From positions 2,542,001 to 2,606,000 of the forward strand of contig OZ234498.1 in the NCBI GenBank assembly GCA_965153455.1: a stretch of 64,000 nucleotides of DNA. The letters run 5' to 3'. This DNA is from Sphagnum compactum. Its lineage: Eukaryota; Bryophyta; Sphagnopsida; Sphagnales. The position numbers were made by a program, and so were the translations under genes. Below are positions 12,189 to 24,606 of this stretch, in pieces. Under the pieces are notes generated by a model. It made no database searches, had not been told where the DNA came from, and worked only from the letters and a program-made list of their open reading frames with translations. How positions within the stretch are numbered: the first letter of the stretch is position 1; each line of letters opens with the position of its first letter.

Positions 12189-14340
12189 CTGTCACCAGCA
12201 GAATCACTGCATCAAAAATTGACTTTTGCCCACCTTAGATTGGCAACCAATGAACATATGTAAACTTGTGTAACATTTCCATTGTGCATGCAATGAAACA
12301 AATTATTGATTTATGTGAACTAGAGATAGGAGATTATAGTGGAGGAATAAGGTTGTTGTCAATGCCATTGATAAAGAAGAAGGTATCATGATTTAAGTGG
12401 TTGTGCCACTATGAAGGGGTTGAAGTTATCACGAATAAGGGAACTATTATAAAATATAGTAGATCGGACAATGGGTTGAACAAATTAAGACTAGGTTTTT
12501 GTTACGTCAACCAGGAAGAATAACCCAATTCAAGGAGATGCTTATGATTTCATGGACAATTTGTATGATCATGGATTATCAATGTTAGATGATTAATCAT
12601 ATTTTTTTCAAAATTATTTAATTTAAAAATATATTAATATTTTGACCATATGTCAATTGATCACCATTGGTAGATTGAAACAATGCAAAGCCCAAATAAA
12701 TATTATGAAGCAAAATGATAACTTGGTAGGCATGTACAATATGAATATTATCAAATTCTATAAGTAATACCATTTTTCATTTGATTGAAACAATTTGGAC
12801 TACAAATGTGCACATTTTTGATAAAATATGGTGATATAAAAAGGAGTTTTGATTGATATTAAATGCCTAGCTATCATCACACATTTGGCATTTTGATAAT
12901 AATTCCCCATCTTTAGAATTGTTGTTATTTTTTATTTTAAAGATATGAGAACTTACAAATTTAGTGGATGTGGAAGGCATATTCAAGTCTTCATATGTAT
13001 TATATTAGAAAAAAGAACAAGAAAAGTGAAGGTCTAATGGTATAATATTGATTTAAACCATACTAAAGCAAGATTGGTATGAAGTCAATAGTGATTCATC
13101 TAAGAAAACATTAGACATTCATAGGTCTTATGTAGTTAGTATTAAAGTATTGTCACTTCAACATTCAAAATTCATTTTTGCCTTCTTTGTCTAAGCACAT
13201 TGTTCACAAATTACATATTATAAGGCCTTTATGTAAGAGGCCATGCCTTTTGTCCCTTCAATTTTTTTGATTTTGAGGGAGCAAAAATGTACACCATGGG
13301 AGCAAAAACAAGCACAAGGCTTTCTTAGCATTCCTAATATGTCAAGGCATGCAAGATTTCAATGGTGGTGGTTGTCAAACTTTTCTTTTTTCTTTCAAAC
13401 TTATTGGAGTTTCATAAGAATTTTTTGTCACGAGGCTTGTAAGAAGGCCATCGTAGAACGAATTATTCGTGATTGAAATTTTTGTGGTCAAGGATGTAAA
13501 CATTGGCACAATTGAACAATTTTAGGAGTTGGTACCCAAGCTAAAAAAGGTGAGCAATTTGTGTGGTTTTCATGCTCATTACTTGAACTAAAGGGAAATG
13601 GGAGATGGTTCACTTGAAAAGTGGAACCCAAGGCATTCCACATTAATTTAAAACTAATGTAGCATATGTCATTGGCCCAAGTGTGAACACATTGAGGGCT
13701 CAACCAAATTTTCCTTCCAAAGCCATTTTTTTCAATTTGTTTGAATTTCCAACATTAAAAACACTCACAAATAATATCGTCCAAACCTTAGCTTTGAAAA
13801 TTATGAATTAAACTGTATTAAATTTGACTCACCAAAGGTTTTCCAACAACACCACAAATGCCCCAAATTCCAACATCACAAACTTGCCCCCTCTTTGTAT
13901 GAGTGCTTTTACAACACCTTAACAATATGTTCAACGTTCAATGTTGATACAATCATTGATATGATGTTAAGGTGACATTGTAACAACAAGTCTTGAAATG
14001 ACATTGATATTATATTAAAATATTTGACATTTTATCAATATTAAATCAATGAAAAAAATATGACCAACATTGGTACAACATACATCAATAAGTCATTAAA
14101 TTGATGACTATATGTTGAAGATTCAATGCTAATATGGGCACTGATACAATATGTTGATGACATTATAACAATACGTATTGAGTTAGCATTGGGATTGTTT
14201 TGACATAATTTACATTTTTTCAACACGCATTCAATGAATAAGATCTTATCAATGCTGAGACAACACGAATTGATTAGCTATTGAATTGGTTTTGTTACAA
14301 CATTCATAAAGGTGAATTTTCAATGTTGTTGCATATCACA
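12189..14340. other. AT-rich spacer with degenerate CAACATTGA-type repeats
   Basis: No gene is recognised. From about 13915 to 14340 the sequence becomes a degenerate array built on motifs such as CATTGATA, ATGTTGATA and TTGTAACAACA. A similar array in the opposite orientation lies at about 21150-21850. The rest is unique AT-rich DNA. Confidence 0.5.
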
Positions 14341-14358
14341 TAAAATCAACACAAGTTT

Positions 14359-14496
14359 AATGGACGTTCTAGGTGGCTGTCGGAAATTACACCTGACATG
14401 ACGTTCTGTGTCTCGATTAATGGACGTTCCAGGTGCTGGGTTACACTTGACATGACGTTCTTTTTCCCCTTAGTAGACGTTCCGGACACAGAACGT
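14359..14496 (+). promoter_or_regulatory. Cluster of six ACGT cores upstream of the GPDH gene
   Basis: ACGT occurs at 14364, 14401, 14424, 14455, 14477 and 14493. Two sit in TGACGT (14399 and 14453), resembling as-1/TGA-type bZIP sites. Most lie within two imperfect direct copies of a roughly 60-bp unit (14359-14407 and 14419-14461). bZIP binding to ACGT cores is established in plants; regulation of this gene by them is inference. Confidence 0.45.
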
Positions 14497-14512
14497 AATA
14501 TGCATTGTCCCC

Positions 14513-14549
14513 TTCCTCTCTCTCTTCTCTCTCTTCTCTCTCTCGCGTC
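14513..14549 (+). repeat. Pyrimidine-rich (CT) patch
   Basis: The run of TCTCTCT and CTTCTCTCT motifs precedes the GPDH coding exons by about 350 bp. Such Y-patches are common near plant transcription starts, and a poly-C tract follows at about 14624-14648. I cannot tell whether it belongs to the core promoter or the 5' UTR. Confidence 0.5.
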
Positions 14550-14830
14550 GACTGCGATTTGTTTGGTTTGTTGTTGTCGTCTGCGCGGGTTTCTCGTCTG
14601 CTTTGCTGCTGCAACACACTACTACCCCCCACCCCCCCCCCCCCCTCCCCTCTCTTGTTTCTTCCTTGTTTTAGATTTTGTTTTACTGCCTTGAGCTTGC
14701 GGATTTTGTGCAATGTTTTTTTGTCACGATTTTTTTTTCCATGCTTTTTTCTCGCCTAGGCTGCGCTTCCTTCTTCTTCTTTGGCGGGATTGATACCAAT
14801 TTGTATGTATCTACAGTGTGCGCACATTGA

Positions 14831-14849
14831 TTTGTACTCATTTGTCGCC

Positions 14850-14884
<35 letters not shown>

Positions 14885-17800
14885 GGCGTCCTTACTAGTA
14901 GTAATGGTTATCTGAATCATGAAGTAGCCAAGAAGGTGGCACAAGTTGCTGGATTTGGAGAAGACAGAGTAGCGGAACTTCGGAGCTTGCTGGGAAAAGT
15001 CGACGGCGATGCATTACGTATCGTTGGTATAGGGGCCGGTGCTTGGGGGAGTGTCTTCATCGCTTTGCTGCATGATGCGTATGGTGCACTGTGCGATTAT
15101 GTGCAAGTTGGAAAACACATTTCGCACTCTCTTGCTTTTGTTTTGTTCTCTCTGTGTCTATCTGTCTGTTTGTCTGTGTCAGCGCTCAAAGGTGTAGCTG
15201 TTCTGTTCAATCTCTATTATGTAGTAACCGTGAATAAGGCGTCGTGGCTGGAGATGGTGCATAGTGCAAATCGCAGCAACAGAAAGAGGTAGTGCTTGTG
15301 GATGCATATTTTTCAACAATGTGCGAGCGAATTTGAGACTATATTGCTCCGAAGATGATGCAGAAGTTATGTGGAAATCGTCAGATCAGATCAGCAGAAG
15401 GAAGATAGATAATAAAATGCTTATCTGCATCATCTGCATGTACCTGATGACGAATTGATGGCAATAGATATTCTCAGAAGAAATGCTTGCAATGATGATG
15501 ATGATGCAGCAGCACTTGATATGTCGCTGCTGCTCTTCTTGTGTGCACGCAAGGAGAAGGCTTTTCTTGTGGTATTACTATCGAAATGCTCCTTCTTCCC
15601 GTCGTACAGAAGAAAGAATTTTCCTTTCGCTTAGCATTTTGCATGTTAACAAAATTATCTGTCTGAGGGACTCGAATCCAACCTCTACAGATGCGAATAT
15701 GGTGACGAGGAGGGAAGGAAGTGGACAAACCAACAGCAGAGCATCTGTTTGAAGTCATCAATGCACGAGAAGAGGTGTTAAGGCGCCTGATACGCAAATG
15801 CGCATACCTCAAGTACGTGGAGGCAAGGTTAGGAGATCGAACATTATATGCAGATGAGATCCTACGAGATGGATTCTGCGTCAACATGATCGATACTCCT
15901 CTCTGTCCTCTTAAGGTGGTAACCAACCTGCAGGAGGCTGTCTGGGATGCCGATACTGTTGTCAACGCTCTCCCTTCCACAGAGATACGCCCTGTTTTCC
16001 AACAAATCGGACGCTTCTGGAGAGAGCGTCGCACTATGCCTGTCATCATCTCGCTGGCCGAGGGTGTGGAGGTTGCGCTTCAGCCTGTCCCCCACATTAT
16101 CACCCCCACACAAATGATCGTTGATACAAGTCAGTTCTCTCATGTTTCTTTCTTTCTCTCTCTCTCTACAAATGGGTTCTCAAAACCCTAGTTTTGTACT
16201 CTCAAGACCCTTTTTCTTCCTAGGGAACTGGAAACAAAGGCCAAAGGGAGTGTCTGTCTAGTTGTCTGTGTGTAGGTTGCACAGTTTTGTTATAAAGAGT
16301 TCCAATTGCAATCATGCACTTCCATAGAGCATTGCTCATACAACAGCCCCGCCCCCCAGTAAACCCTAAATGAGGTTCCGTAGGAGGAGAACCTCTGCAA
16401 TTGTTTCTTTTGGTTAGAAGCTCTCTTGACGTCCCATTTTGTTATGGATAGCAGCAGATGGGAGTTCTTGGTTTAGGAGGATGCATAATCCGTGTGTCCC
16501 CATTGGATTTTGATAATTGTGGAATATGTTTGAAGGCAGGCAACTATCCTGCTGCACACTCCTTGCGCACTCTCCTATACAAGAAAGTTTTGAAAGTGAG
16601 AACTTGAGTGTGCAGTGCAATTCATACTACTTGGTTTCAGTGGGTATGACCTCAGCATGAGAGCAGAAGTCCTGCTCTTCTTCCTGGTTCTGAAAGTCCC
16701 TATCTAGAAGTCTTTCTTTCACTTAAAGGAAAAGTTTTGACCTTGTTCTGGCTTTCTTAATCATGGGTATGGAGATTTTTTAATTCTTGTGAGAGTTATG
16801 TTCATTATCAGGCTCTCACAAGTAACGTGCAGTTCAAGAGAGAGTAGTTGTCCCTGGAAAACTGGTGAAAGGCTGAATTAAGAGGAGACCCTATTGTAGG
16901 TTATGCTAGTAGTGTCTTTGTTAAGGTTCCCTTTGTGCTCATGAATAATATCCTGTGCTCCTTACATCAAGGTCAATGATCAACATTGTTTGTTTTTGAT
17001 GACTAGTGGCAGCTGGAGTTCCGGCCGAGAATGTGCTGTACTTAGGGGGGCCCAATATTGCAGCAGAAGTGTACAACAGGGAGTATGCCAGTGCTCGCAT
17101 CTGTGGTTCAGAGAAGTGGAGAAAGCCATTGGCACAATTTTTGCAACAACCACATTTTGTAGTTTGGGATAACAGTGACCTCACTACACATGAGGTGATG
17201 GGAGGCCTAAAGAATGTGTATGCAATTGGTGCAGGTAAGCCCTCTTTTGTGATTCTGGTTCTGAGAGGAGCAGGCCTGTATAAAACAGTGACTTAAATTT
17301 TGATGCTCTACAGAATCTTTAAGAATTTTCACCCAGGAAGGCTTCCTTCCATCCATGCCTTTCTCCAGTTCAAAAGAATAGGAGATGTAAGAATAGCATA
17401 ACCTTCTGGAGAAACAGAATAGGGTGTGAAGGATTAATGCTCTGTTTACGATCATTTGACAATGATTACCTAAACAAAATTCAGGGTCGGGCATGGTGAT
17501 GACTTCACATTACATAATAGGGCGTTGTATCTTTTGTAACGATGTTAGTTATTAACATCCAGGTTCTCCACTACCTATAGCAGTACCCAGGATACTTTCA
17601 ACTGCTTTTAATCCCAAAATTTTAGCTCCTTTCTGTAAATTAGTCTCAAGTTTTCTTGTCCTGTTGCATCATGTACATTTGGCATGAGGTCAATGTTTCA
17701 ACTCCATTAGAGGTTATTTGTAATCAAGCACTGGCTGAACCATTGAAATTTTGACCATCTGCAGGGATGGTAGGGGCTTTGATGAATGAAAGTGCCACAA

Positions 17801-18857
17801 GCAAGGCTGTGTATTTTGCAGACTCCACATCAGAAATGATTTACATCACACATTTGCTTGCAGAGCAGCCAAAGAGATTGGCAGGTCCTCTACTAGCAGA
17901 CACATATGTCACCCTGCTTAAAGGCCGCAATGCATGGTATGGAGAGAAGTTGGCTAAAGGTGAGCTTAAAATTGAAATGGGGGACAACATCAGTGGCAAG
18001 GGTATGATTCAGGTGAATGGCACTTTCACCTTCTGCTGATTGAGAGCAATGACGTTGTTGACCTTTACATGTTGGGGTTTTTTTTCTCATCTTATGAGGT
18101 GGGAGTAGTGAATAGCACCAACTGTGAGCATTTTCCAATCTTTACACCTTACAAATCTTTTGAGCTTGTGTGGATTGCATTGAGTGCAGGGTGTGTTAGC
18201 AGTTGAAGCATTCCATGAACTGCTACGGCAGCCTAGCTTAAGTGTGATGCATCCTGAGTTAAATAAGCCAGTTGCACCTGTGGAATTATGTCCAATATTA
18301 CAGGCATTGTACAAGATCCTAATCCAAAGGTAATTTCCTTTGATACAAGGCATCCATCATGTCTTATTGCCCATCATCTCTGATATAACCCAACATATGT
18401 TAAAAACCTTCAAATTTATCCAAGTCACTTGTTGCATGTTGAATCCCCATCTTTTGTACAGTTTTCCACACCACCAGCCTTTAGGTTTTATTACTGAAAA
18501 GCAGATCACATCTTGGAATGCAACTTGTGAATACACATTGACAGGGCATATCATGACGCCAAAAGTCCAAGTGGTTTGGCACTCATTGCTGCCTTACAAA
18601 GCAGTGTCGGTTCAATTCAAAGGTCAAAGAGTCATAGTCATGCGTAGACAAAACTATGCATCCCCTCTTCTCCTTCAACTCAATGACACACACTAATAAA
18701 TGTCCTATGTGTGGTTGATTGGTTGTGAAGGAATGCTCCACCTGGTGCCATCTTACAGGCATTAAGAGACGGAAACATGTACGATCCACAGCACCGGATT
18801 GAGATGGATGCAGTGTACATCCCTCAACTGCTGCGGCCGAGAAAGAACCTCCATTGA
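14831..18857 (+). CDS. GPDHC1: Cytosolic NAD-dependent glycerol-3-phosphate dehydrogenase; start missing and one in-frame TGA
   Basis: It reduces dihydroxyacetone phosphate to glycerol-3-phosphate with NADH, feeding glycerolipid synthesis. Six exons read: about 14882-15106, 15691-16129, 17013-17234, 17765-18012, 18190-18329, 18731-18857. Landmarks are the nucleotide-binding loop [11 protein letters not shown] in exon 1, [20 protein letters not shown] and [20 protein letters not shown] in exon 2, [13 protein letters not shown] and [15 protein letters not shown] in exon 3, and [18 protein letters not shown] in exon 4. The match to the plant cytosolic family is strong throughout. Oddities: no in-frame ATG exists between the upstream TGA (14828) and the first conserved residues, only a GTG at 14936; the exon 1 donor is weak (CAA/GTTGGA); and exon 2 opens with CGA ATA TGG then TGA (15703-15705) where the family has RIWRR. 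An alternative acceptor at 15717 would skip the TGA but drop that motif. It may be a recent pseudogene or need an unseen first exon. Confidence 0.85.
14852..14882 (+). repeat. (GA)n microsatellite at the 5' edge of GPDH
   Basis: About fifteen GA dinucleotides lie directly upstream of the first recognisable GPDH exon. They are read in the same open frame as alternating Arg and Glu. Length change here could shift the frame of any upstream start codon. It is more likely 5' UTR or the end of an intron. Confidence 0.9.
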
Positions 18858-19226
18858 AGATTGTATCAAACCTGGGCCCAAAAGAGTTTGGATCCCATCC
18901 TTCAGGCTTAGTGACACCATTCAGCCCCACTTCACCATAGAGGTAATTCCAACCCCCACCTTAGATTGGCTGAACCTTCACAGCCCATGGTGACTCGAGG
19001 CTTCTTCTCAAATGTTGAAAATGCAGGACACCCTTTGATTTCAACTAGTACACACCAAACAATACAGGGTGCTGATGCAAGTTAAATGAAAATTTCATTC
19101 TTTCCAAGGTGGTTTCTCTGATTGCTTAAAACAACAAATGAAACAGAGCTTGGATGTTGCAGCATTTGTTGAGTTCAAGGACATTTCGGTAACCCTACTC
19201 AATGCTCATTTTTTGCACATTAAGTT
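18858..19226. other. Spacer between GPDH and the NLP remnant
   Basis: It probably begins with the GPDH 3' UTR. No conserved frame was found except a weak stretch reading SLDVAAFVEFKDIS near 19149-19190, which might belong to the NLP remnant. Confidence 0.4.
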
Positions 19227-20730
19227 GCACTAGAAGAGATTGTTCGGCTGTTAACTGCAGTGTCTGAAACTCATAAGCTGCCTTTGGCACAGACTTGGGT
19301 TCCTGGCATTGTGACATGTCATGCCATGAATGTCATAGAGAGCAACGACATCAATAGGACAATCTTTGCTGATTCAAATGAAAATAATAGCAAGAGCTTT
19401 ACATCATGATCATCATGGCCTAAGATTATAGCAGCAAAAAATGCAAGTTTTGCAGTACATTGGGAAGTCATGTGTGGATGTGCTGGTGCAGGTGTGGATG
19501 CTGACAAAGATGGATGATGGTAGAGTGCTGCTCACCATGCAGGAACAACCCTTTGTGCTAGAGCATAAGATTAATCATCGTCTTTGGTACTACTGAACTA
19601 TCTCTAAGGAATTGAGTTTATACTCACCAGCAGCTCACCAATACTTCCAGGTCAAGTCTTATTGCAGCAGGTGTGGGAATGGACACCCAATGATCTGTTC
19701 TACAATAGCCAGGAGTACCTGCCAGTAAGGATGCATAGAAGTATGATGTTCGAGGTACTCTAGCAGTACCCATGTTTGAACCTTCCTCCAAGAATTGCCT
19801 GGCTGTCATCGAACTTGGCATGGGTGCTGAGAAACTGTAGTAAGCACCTGAAATTGACATCATATGTCAAGCTTTGCAGGTGCAAATGATGGGATTTTTT
19901 CTTCTACTTGTTGCCTTCTTCCTAAAGAATTTCATCTTGTGCCTGTAGCCTTTCTTCCTTCTCCTTTTTCATTTACCATCCTTGGGTTTTGGTTTTCCAA
20001 CATGAACAATGGTGAGGAAAAAGTGTCTGATGTGGTCTGATGGTCTATGGGGGGTGTCCCTTATTTTGCAGTCTGTGAATCTGGCATCATCAAATGGAAC
20101 AAATCTTCTCTCACTAAAGGTATTAACATAAACCTTTTAACAACCTATGAGTTTTTTCTCATTGTTTCTTGGATTTCAAGACCATAGAAACTTTACTAGG
20201 AGTTTGCCACGAACAAAAGAATTGTCTATTGTGGTTGCTGATTTTGGAGACTTTGTTTTTGTTGTTGTGTCTTCATTGATTGAATTTTGTACGAACATAT
20301 CCTTCTTGACTACCATACATTTCCTTTTTTTCTAAAGGGATTTTTCCTCTCATTTTTGTCATTTTCAGGAACACATAGTGTAGGCTCAGCCACATGTTTC
20401 CATATTTTGAGCTCTCTCTATTAATTAGTGACTTGACAATGTTGGTTGTTGGATATATCAATTTCTTGGAATTGCGTTTCGCCAGCAAATTGTGAAGACT
20501 AGTGAGCTGGTGTGTTTACAGCGATTCAGCAGCTGCCATGCTAATTGTGTGGTGGTTCAACAACAACTTCTGTAGAGAGCCTGCATTGAAGAATGTCAAG
20601 CCCTTTCAGTGTGCTTCAGTATGGTATGTTCGCTGAAACGCAAGTTTTACCCATTTCCATCATCACGCCATGATGCCAATGCTGCTGTCCATTTGTAGAT
20701 CAGAGGTTCCAAGAAGGACTATTCCATGAT
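19227..20730 (+). pseudogene. NIN-like protein (NLP) transcription factor remnant, scrambled order
   Basis: NLPs are plant nitrate-responsive regulators with an N-terminal GAF-like region, RWP-RK and PB1 domains. Only N-terminal pieces are seen. Piece 1 (19227-19409) reads ALEEIVRLL and ETHKLPLAQTWVPG before TGA. Piece 2 (19477-19596) reads VLVQVWMLTK and LLTMQEQPFVLEH before TGA. Piece 3 (19641-19844) reads LPGQVLLQQVWEWTPN, then after a TAG and a frame change KYDVRGTLAVPMFEPSSKNC and VIELGMG before a stop. A weak piece 4 near 20575-20730 reads RACIE-ECQAL and, after more stops, NAAV. In intact NLPs piece 1 follows piece 3, so the order is permuted. No RWP-RK or PB1 domain was found. Multiple stops and frame changes indicate a pseudogene. 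Confidence 0.6.
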
Positions 20731-23700
20731 GAAGCCATCACAAGGGTGTATATCACAGTCCAAGTGCAAAAGAATGTGTTTTGTGGGTAGCTCAACAAAC
20801 ACATTCTTCTGTACAACAAGAAATTATGTACTAGCTTTTGTCACAACAGTGATTTTCCATGATGCTCCTAGTCAAGTGGAGAAGAGTGTTTGGAGCATCT
20901 GTGATCATGAGGGTTCTTCCCTGGGAGCTAGGGTAGTAGTTGCAGCTTAATCTACAAAAGAACTATGATGCTAGTGGAAGAATTACCTCTGACATTCTTT
21001 GGGCCTTGTTGAAATCTTTCAATGCTTATGGCTCCTGGGATGTTAAACAAAGCATCAAGAGAGAAAGAGTAGCAGTAGTAACACAAGTAATTATTTTTGT
21101 TTGACCATATGAGGTGCGCCCTATGAATTGGGTCAGTGGAACATTCTCCAGTAGCACTGTTTATCAATATTGTCCAATATTGATTATCATGTATTAAATC
21201 AATAATAATACAAAGTTTGTAAACATGTTGCAATATCATGTCTCTTGCAACTTCTATGATGCATATGCATTTTCTAAATGCTTTTGTTGTGGTGTGCCTA
21301 TAACACATTTACAACATCATAATAAACATGAATACAACATTGATTCACTATTGAATATCCATTTTGCAATTACATCACCTACCTTCAACAACACAAGCAA
21401 TACAAATGCAATGTTGAACAAATATGATTATAACATATATACAGTAACATAAGCAACAAGAATACAACATTGAGTCAATATTGAATATATAGTTTGTAGC
21501 TATGTTGTTGCAACATTGCATCCCCTATGTTCAACAATGCACATGCAATGCAAATACGATGTTGAAAATTAATGAGTAAAACATAAATACAAAATATAGA
21601 CGACATGAATACAATATAGAATCAATACAATAATAGAGTCTGTAATCATATTGTAACAACATTATATCATTTACAACTAAAAATGCATATCCAATACAAT
21701 CATAATACTAATGCAATATCATTACAATATGGACATAATGTGAATACAACATGGCAAACAACATAAATACAATGCAAATATGATGCTACATCAATTATCA
21801 TTGAAACAATACCAAAATTAAATCAATACAATCTAAATTGTTTCAATGCCTATTTTACACGAACAATGCACTAAACCTTGGACATCTTGTAAAAGTATTG
21901 TGAAAGCACTTAAATAGCACTAATACAAAGGGGTCCCCACTTTGTGATGAATATAGTTTTCGATTTTAACTTTATTTAATTTTCATTAAGAAAATGGTTT
22001 TATAATCAATAGCTTTTGCACGATAGCTCCAAATAGCTTCAAACCAAGTCCATGCATCCCTACTTGTTGAAAGCTTTTTGAAGCTACCAAGAGCGTGACA
22101 TGAAGCATTGTGATTTGGAAGATTTTAGCGTGACAAAACAAAATAAGGTGTGTCATACACAATGGCCCCACCATTAATTTAATATCAACAATTGATATTG
22201 TATGATAAATTGCTCATAGCGAGGGGATTTATTTTTATTTTTAATGTACATAATCATCTTGTTGTAAAAGAAAAATTGTAATATTTAACATCACATGAGT
22301 TATGAAGAACCCAAAAAGGATCTCACATTAAATGCTGACATGTTATAAGAACCTATATAAACATTTTAAAATTTTGTTACCAAACCAAAACCAATAGGGA
22401 AATGTCACAACATGATTTTCACTTTTTGGTAAATCTAATGACTTTTTTTTCTAAAAAAAGAGAGAGATAAAATTTTCCCTTTTCATATTTTTTTTCACAT
22501 TTGTGCAAAACTTCAAACCAAAAAAAAAAAAAAAACTCATCATGACATGTGTATTTGAATGTTTTTAATCATATTGTCACATTTTTAAAGAATTTCATGA
22601 ATTTTTGATGGGTGTCATAACCATTGTTGGAGAAAGTAGTTTCATATTTAGTTTTGTGATTTATGGATTGGTGACAAAGTCACTTGGGGTTGGGTGCACA
22701 TTTGAGGAGGTGGGACATAAAACAAAATGTCAAAAGATGAATGTGAATTTTTGTACAATAAAACTAGGATGAATCATCTCACCTAGGTTCCGGGGGGCAA
22801 AATCCCTTGAAGCTGCTATACTCTATTAATGATTTTAAACAAAATTTTCCTACTTTACAAGGCAATGCCAAAAACTACCTTGCTTCATAAATAGATGTCT
22901 TGGTGTTGTTTTTCTTTAAAATGAACCGTCTCCCACGCCCTTTAGTTCAAAAAATGGGCATGCAAACCACACAAATTACCCACCTCATTTCAACCCAACT
23001 AACAACCTTAAAAAATTGTTCAAATGTTCCAACTTTTGCATCCTTGACCAAGAAATTTCCATGGTGCCTTTTTTTAATAAGTTTCATCATACAAAAACAT
23101 TTTTCCCAAGCTTCAAAACAATACCCTAACTAATTTTTTTTAATTCAACCTTTTTTTATCCCAATAAGTTTGAAAGAAGAAAAAGGTTCAATAACAACCA
23201 CTACAGTAATCTTGCATGCCCTAACATATCAAATGTGCTAGGAGCATCTTGTTCATGTTTTTTGCTCTTTTATTGATTACATGTTTCCTCCCACAACTCA
23301 AGGAATGAGCTCTTCCTTTAAAGGGATTCGTATTTATGATCTAGAGTTTTATATGAAGATACTACCAAAAAAGAAAAACCATATGATCATTCTTGAGTTT
23401 TTGGGGGACTTTAAACTCAATTTTCAAATTGTGTCAATGTCCATATAACTCTATAAATGTACTCATACCGTAAGTGCTCCTACTTTACACCTTAACCATG
23501 TAGTTATTCCTCTCCACCCACCTCCCCTATTTTGAATACTTCCATTACTCTTTGCACATTGTTGATGTATGATCTTGTCAACTACACATTGAACATATAA
23601 ACCATATTGGTCCTTCCCCTTACTTTTGGTTTACAACAAATGTTTGATTACTAGACATTGTGTTCTATATGTGTGTTTGTGATTTTGCAATTTTACATCA

Positions 23701-24606
23701 TAGATTTTAAACAAGCAAACCCTATTTCCCTTGTCCTAACAAGTTGATTGCATGTCATGAGTTGATGATAACAAATTGGGCTTTGGAATTTGAATTCACA
23801 ATGAAACCAAGAGACAAATATTAAGGCATTTAGAAAATATGCTCTTGGTGTTGCTACTTCATGCTTTGCAAATTCAATCATGATCAACTATCCTTCAAGA
23901 TAAAAATGACAATTTATATAAAACTTCAAGGTTGTTTCAACTTAATGATTAAACTTTTCAAATTAATTAAAAGATCTCATTATGTCATGTACATGGAGGT
24001 GCACAATGTATTGTGAAGATTGGGGTTTTAAATTTGATAATGTGCCAAAGTGCTAGTATCAATCCACAATGGATGAAATTCAATCCATCCTCAATCACAT
24101 TTTATTCAATGAATGAAATTTATCCATCATAATGCACTTATCATCCATAATAAATATTTAGGAAGGTGATCAAAAAGATTTTTTTGGATGTTGGGCCATA
24201 TGGAAGTGAAGCCTTATTATGCAAGTTCCCATGGACTAGGACCCCCATAGGAATAAATACAAAAAAATTGATGTATTTTGGAAAAATGCATGTTGCTTGT
24301 GTGTCATTACTATCACTAATCATGGGTCATAGCATGATTACCCTCCCATCAAACATTTACTAATGCAACATACACTTTGAATTACAAAACTTATTTTATT
24401 TGGATTTATTTTTTTGCCGGTATGGGGAGTACTTGGTTTGATGACCATGATGCTCCCACACTTCTTTTCTTTACAGATTGGAGCGTGGATGATGAAGATG
24501 GTTCAACTCTATCCCAACTTGATGTCACTAAGGCACTCTTACCTTCTTTACCTTCTCCCCGAGGCACGTGGCACATTTTGGCATCAAGGAACTTATCAAA
24601 TTGCAC
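20731..24606. other. AT-rich spacer with degenerate repeats at 21150-21850
   Basis: The first part up to about 20950 may still belong to the NLP remnant. From about 21150 to 21850 there is a degenerate array with motifs such as AATACAACATTGA, CAATATTGAATAT and TGTTGCAACATTG, spaced irregularly. The remainder is AT-rich with no recognisable frame. The last few hundred bases probably include the 3' UTR of the minus-strand WSD gene. Confidence 0.5.

Noticed and set aside
14398-14694. 98-codon frame upstream of GPDH
   Set aside because: It is low-complexity Ser/Leu/Pro sequence from CT and C runs, with no homology.
17007-17012. Earlier GPDH exon 3 acceptor at 17005-17006
   Set aside because: It is in frame but adds residues; the acceptor at 17011-17012 gives the family-like T-G-V-P junction.
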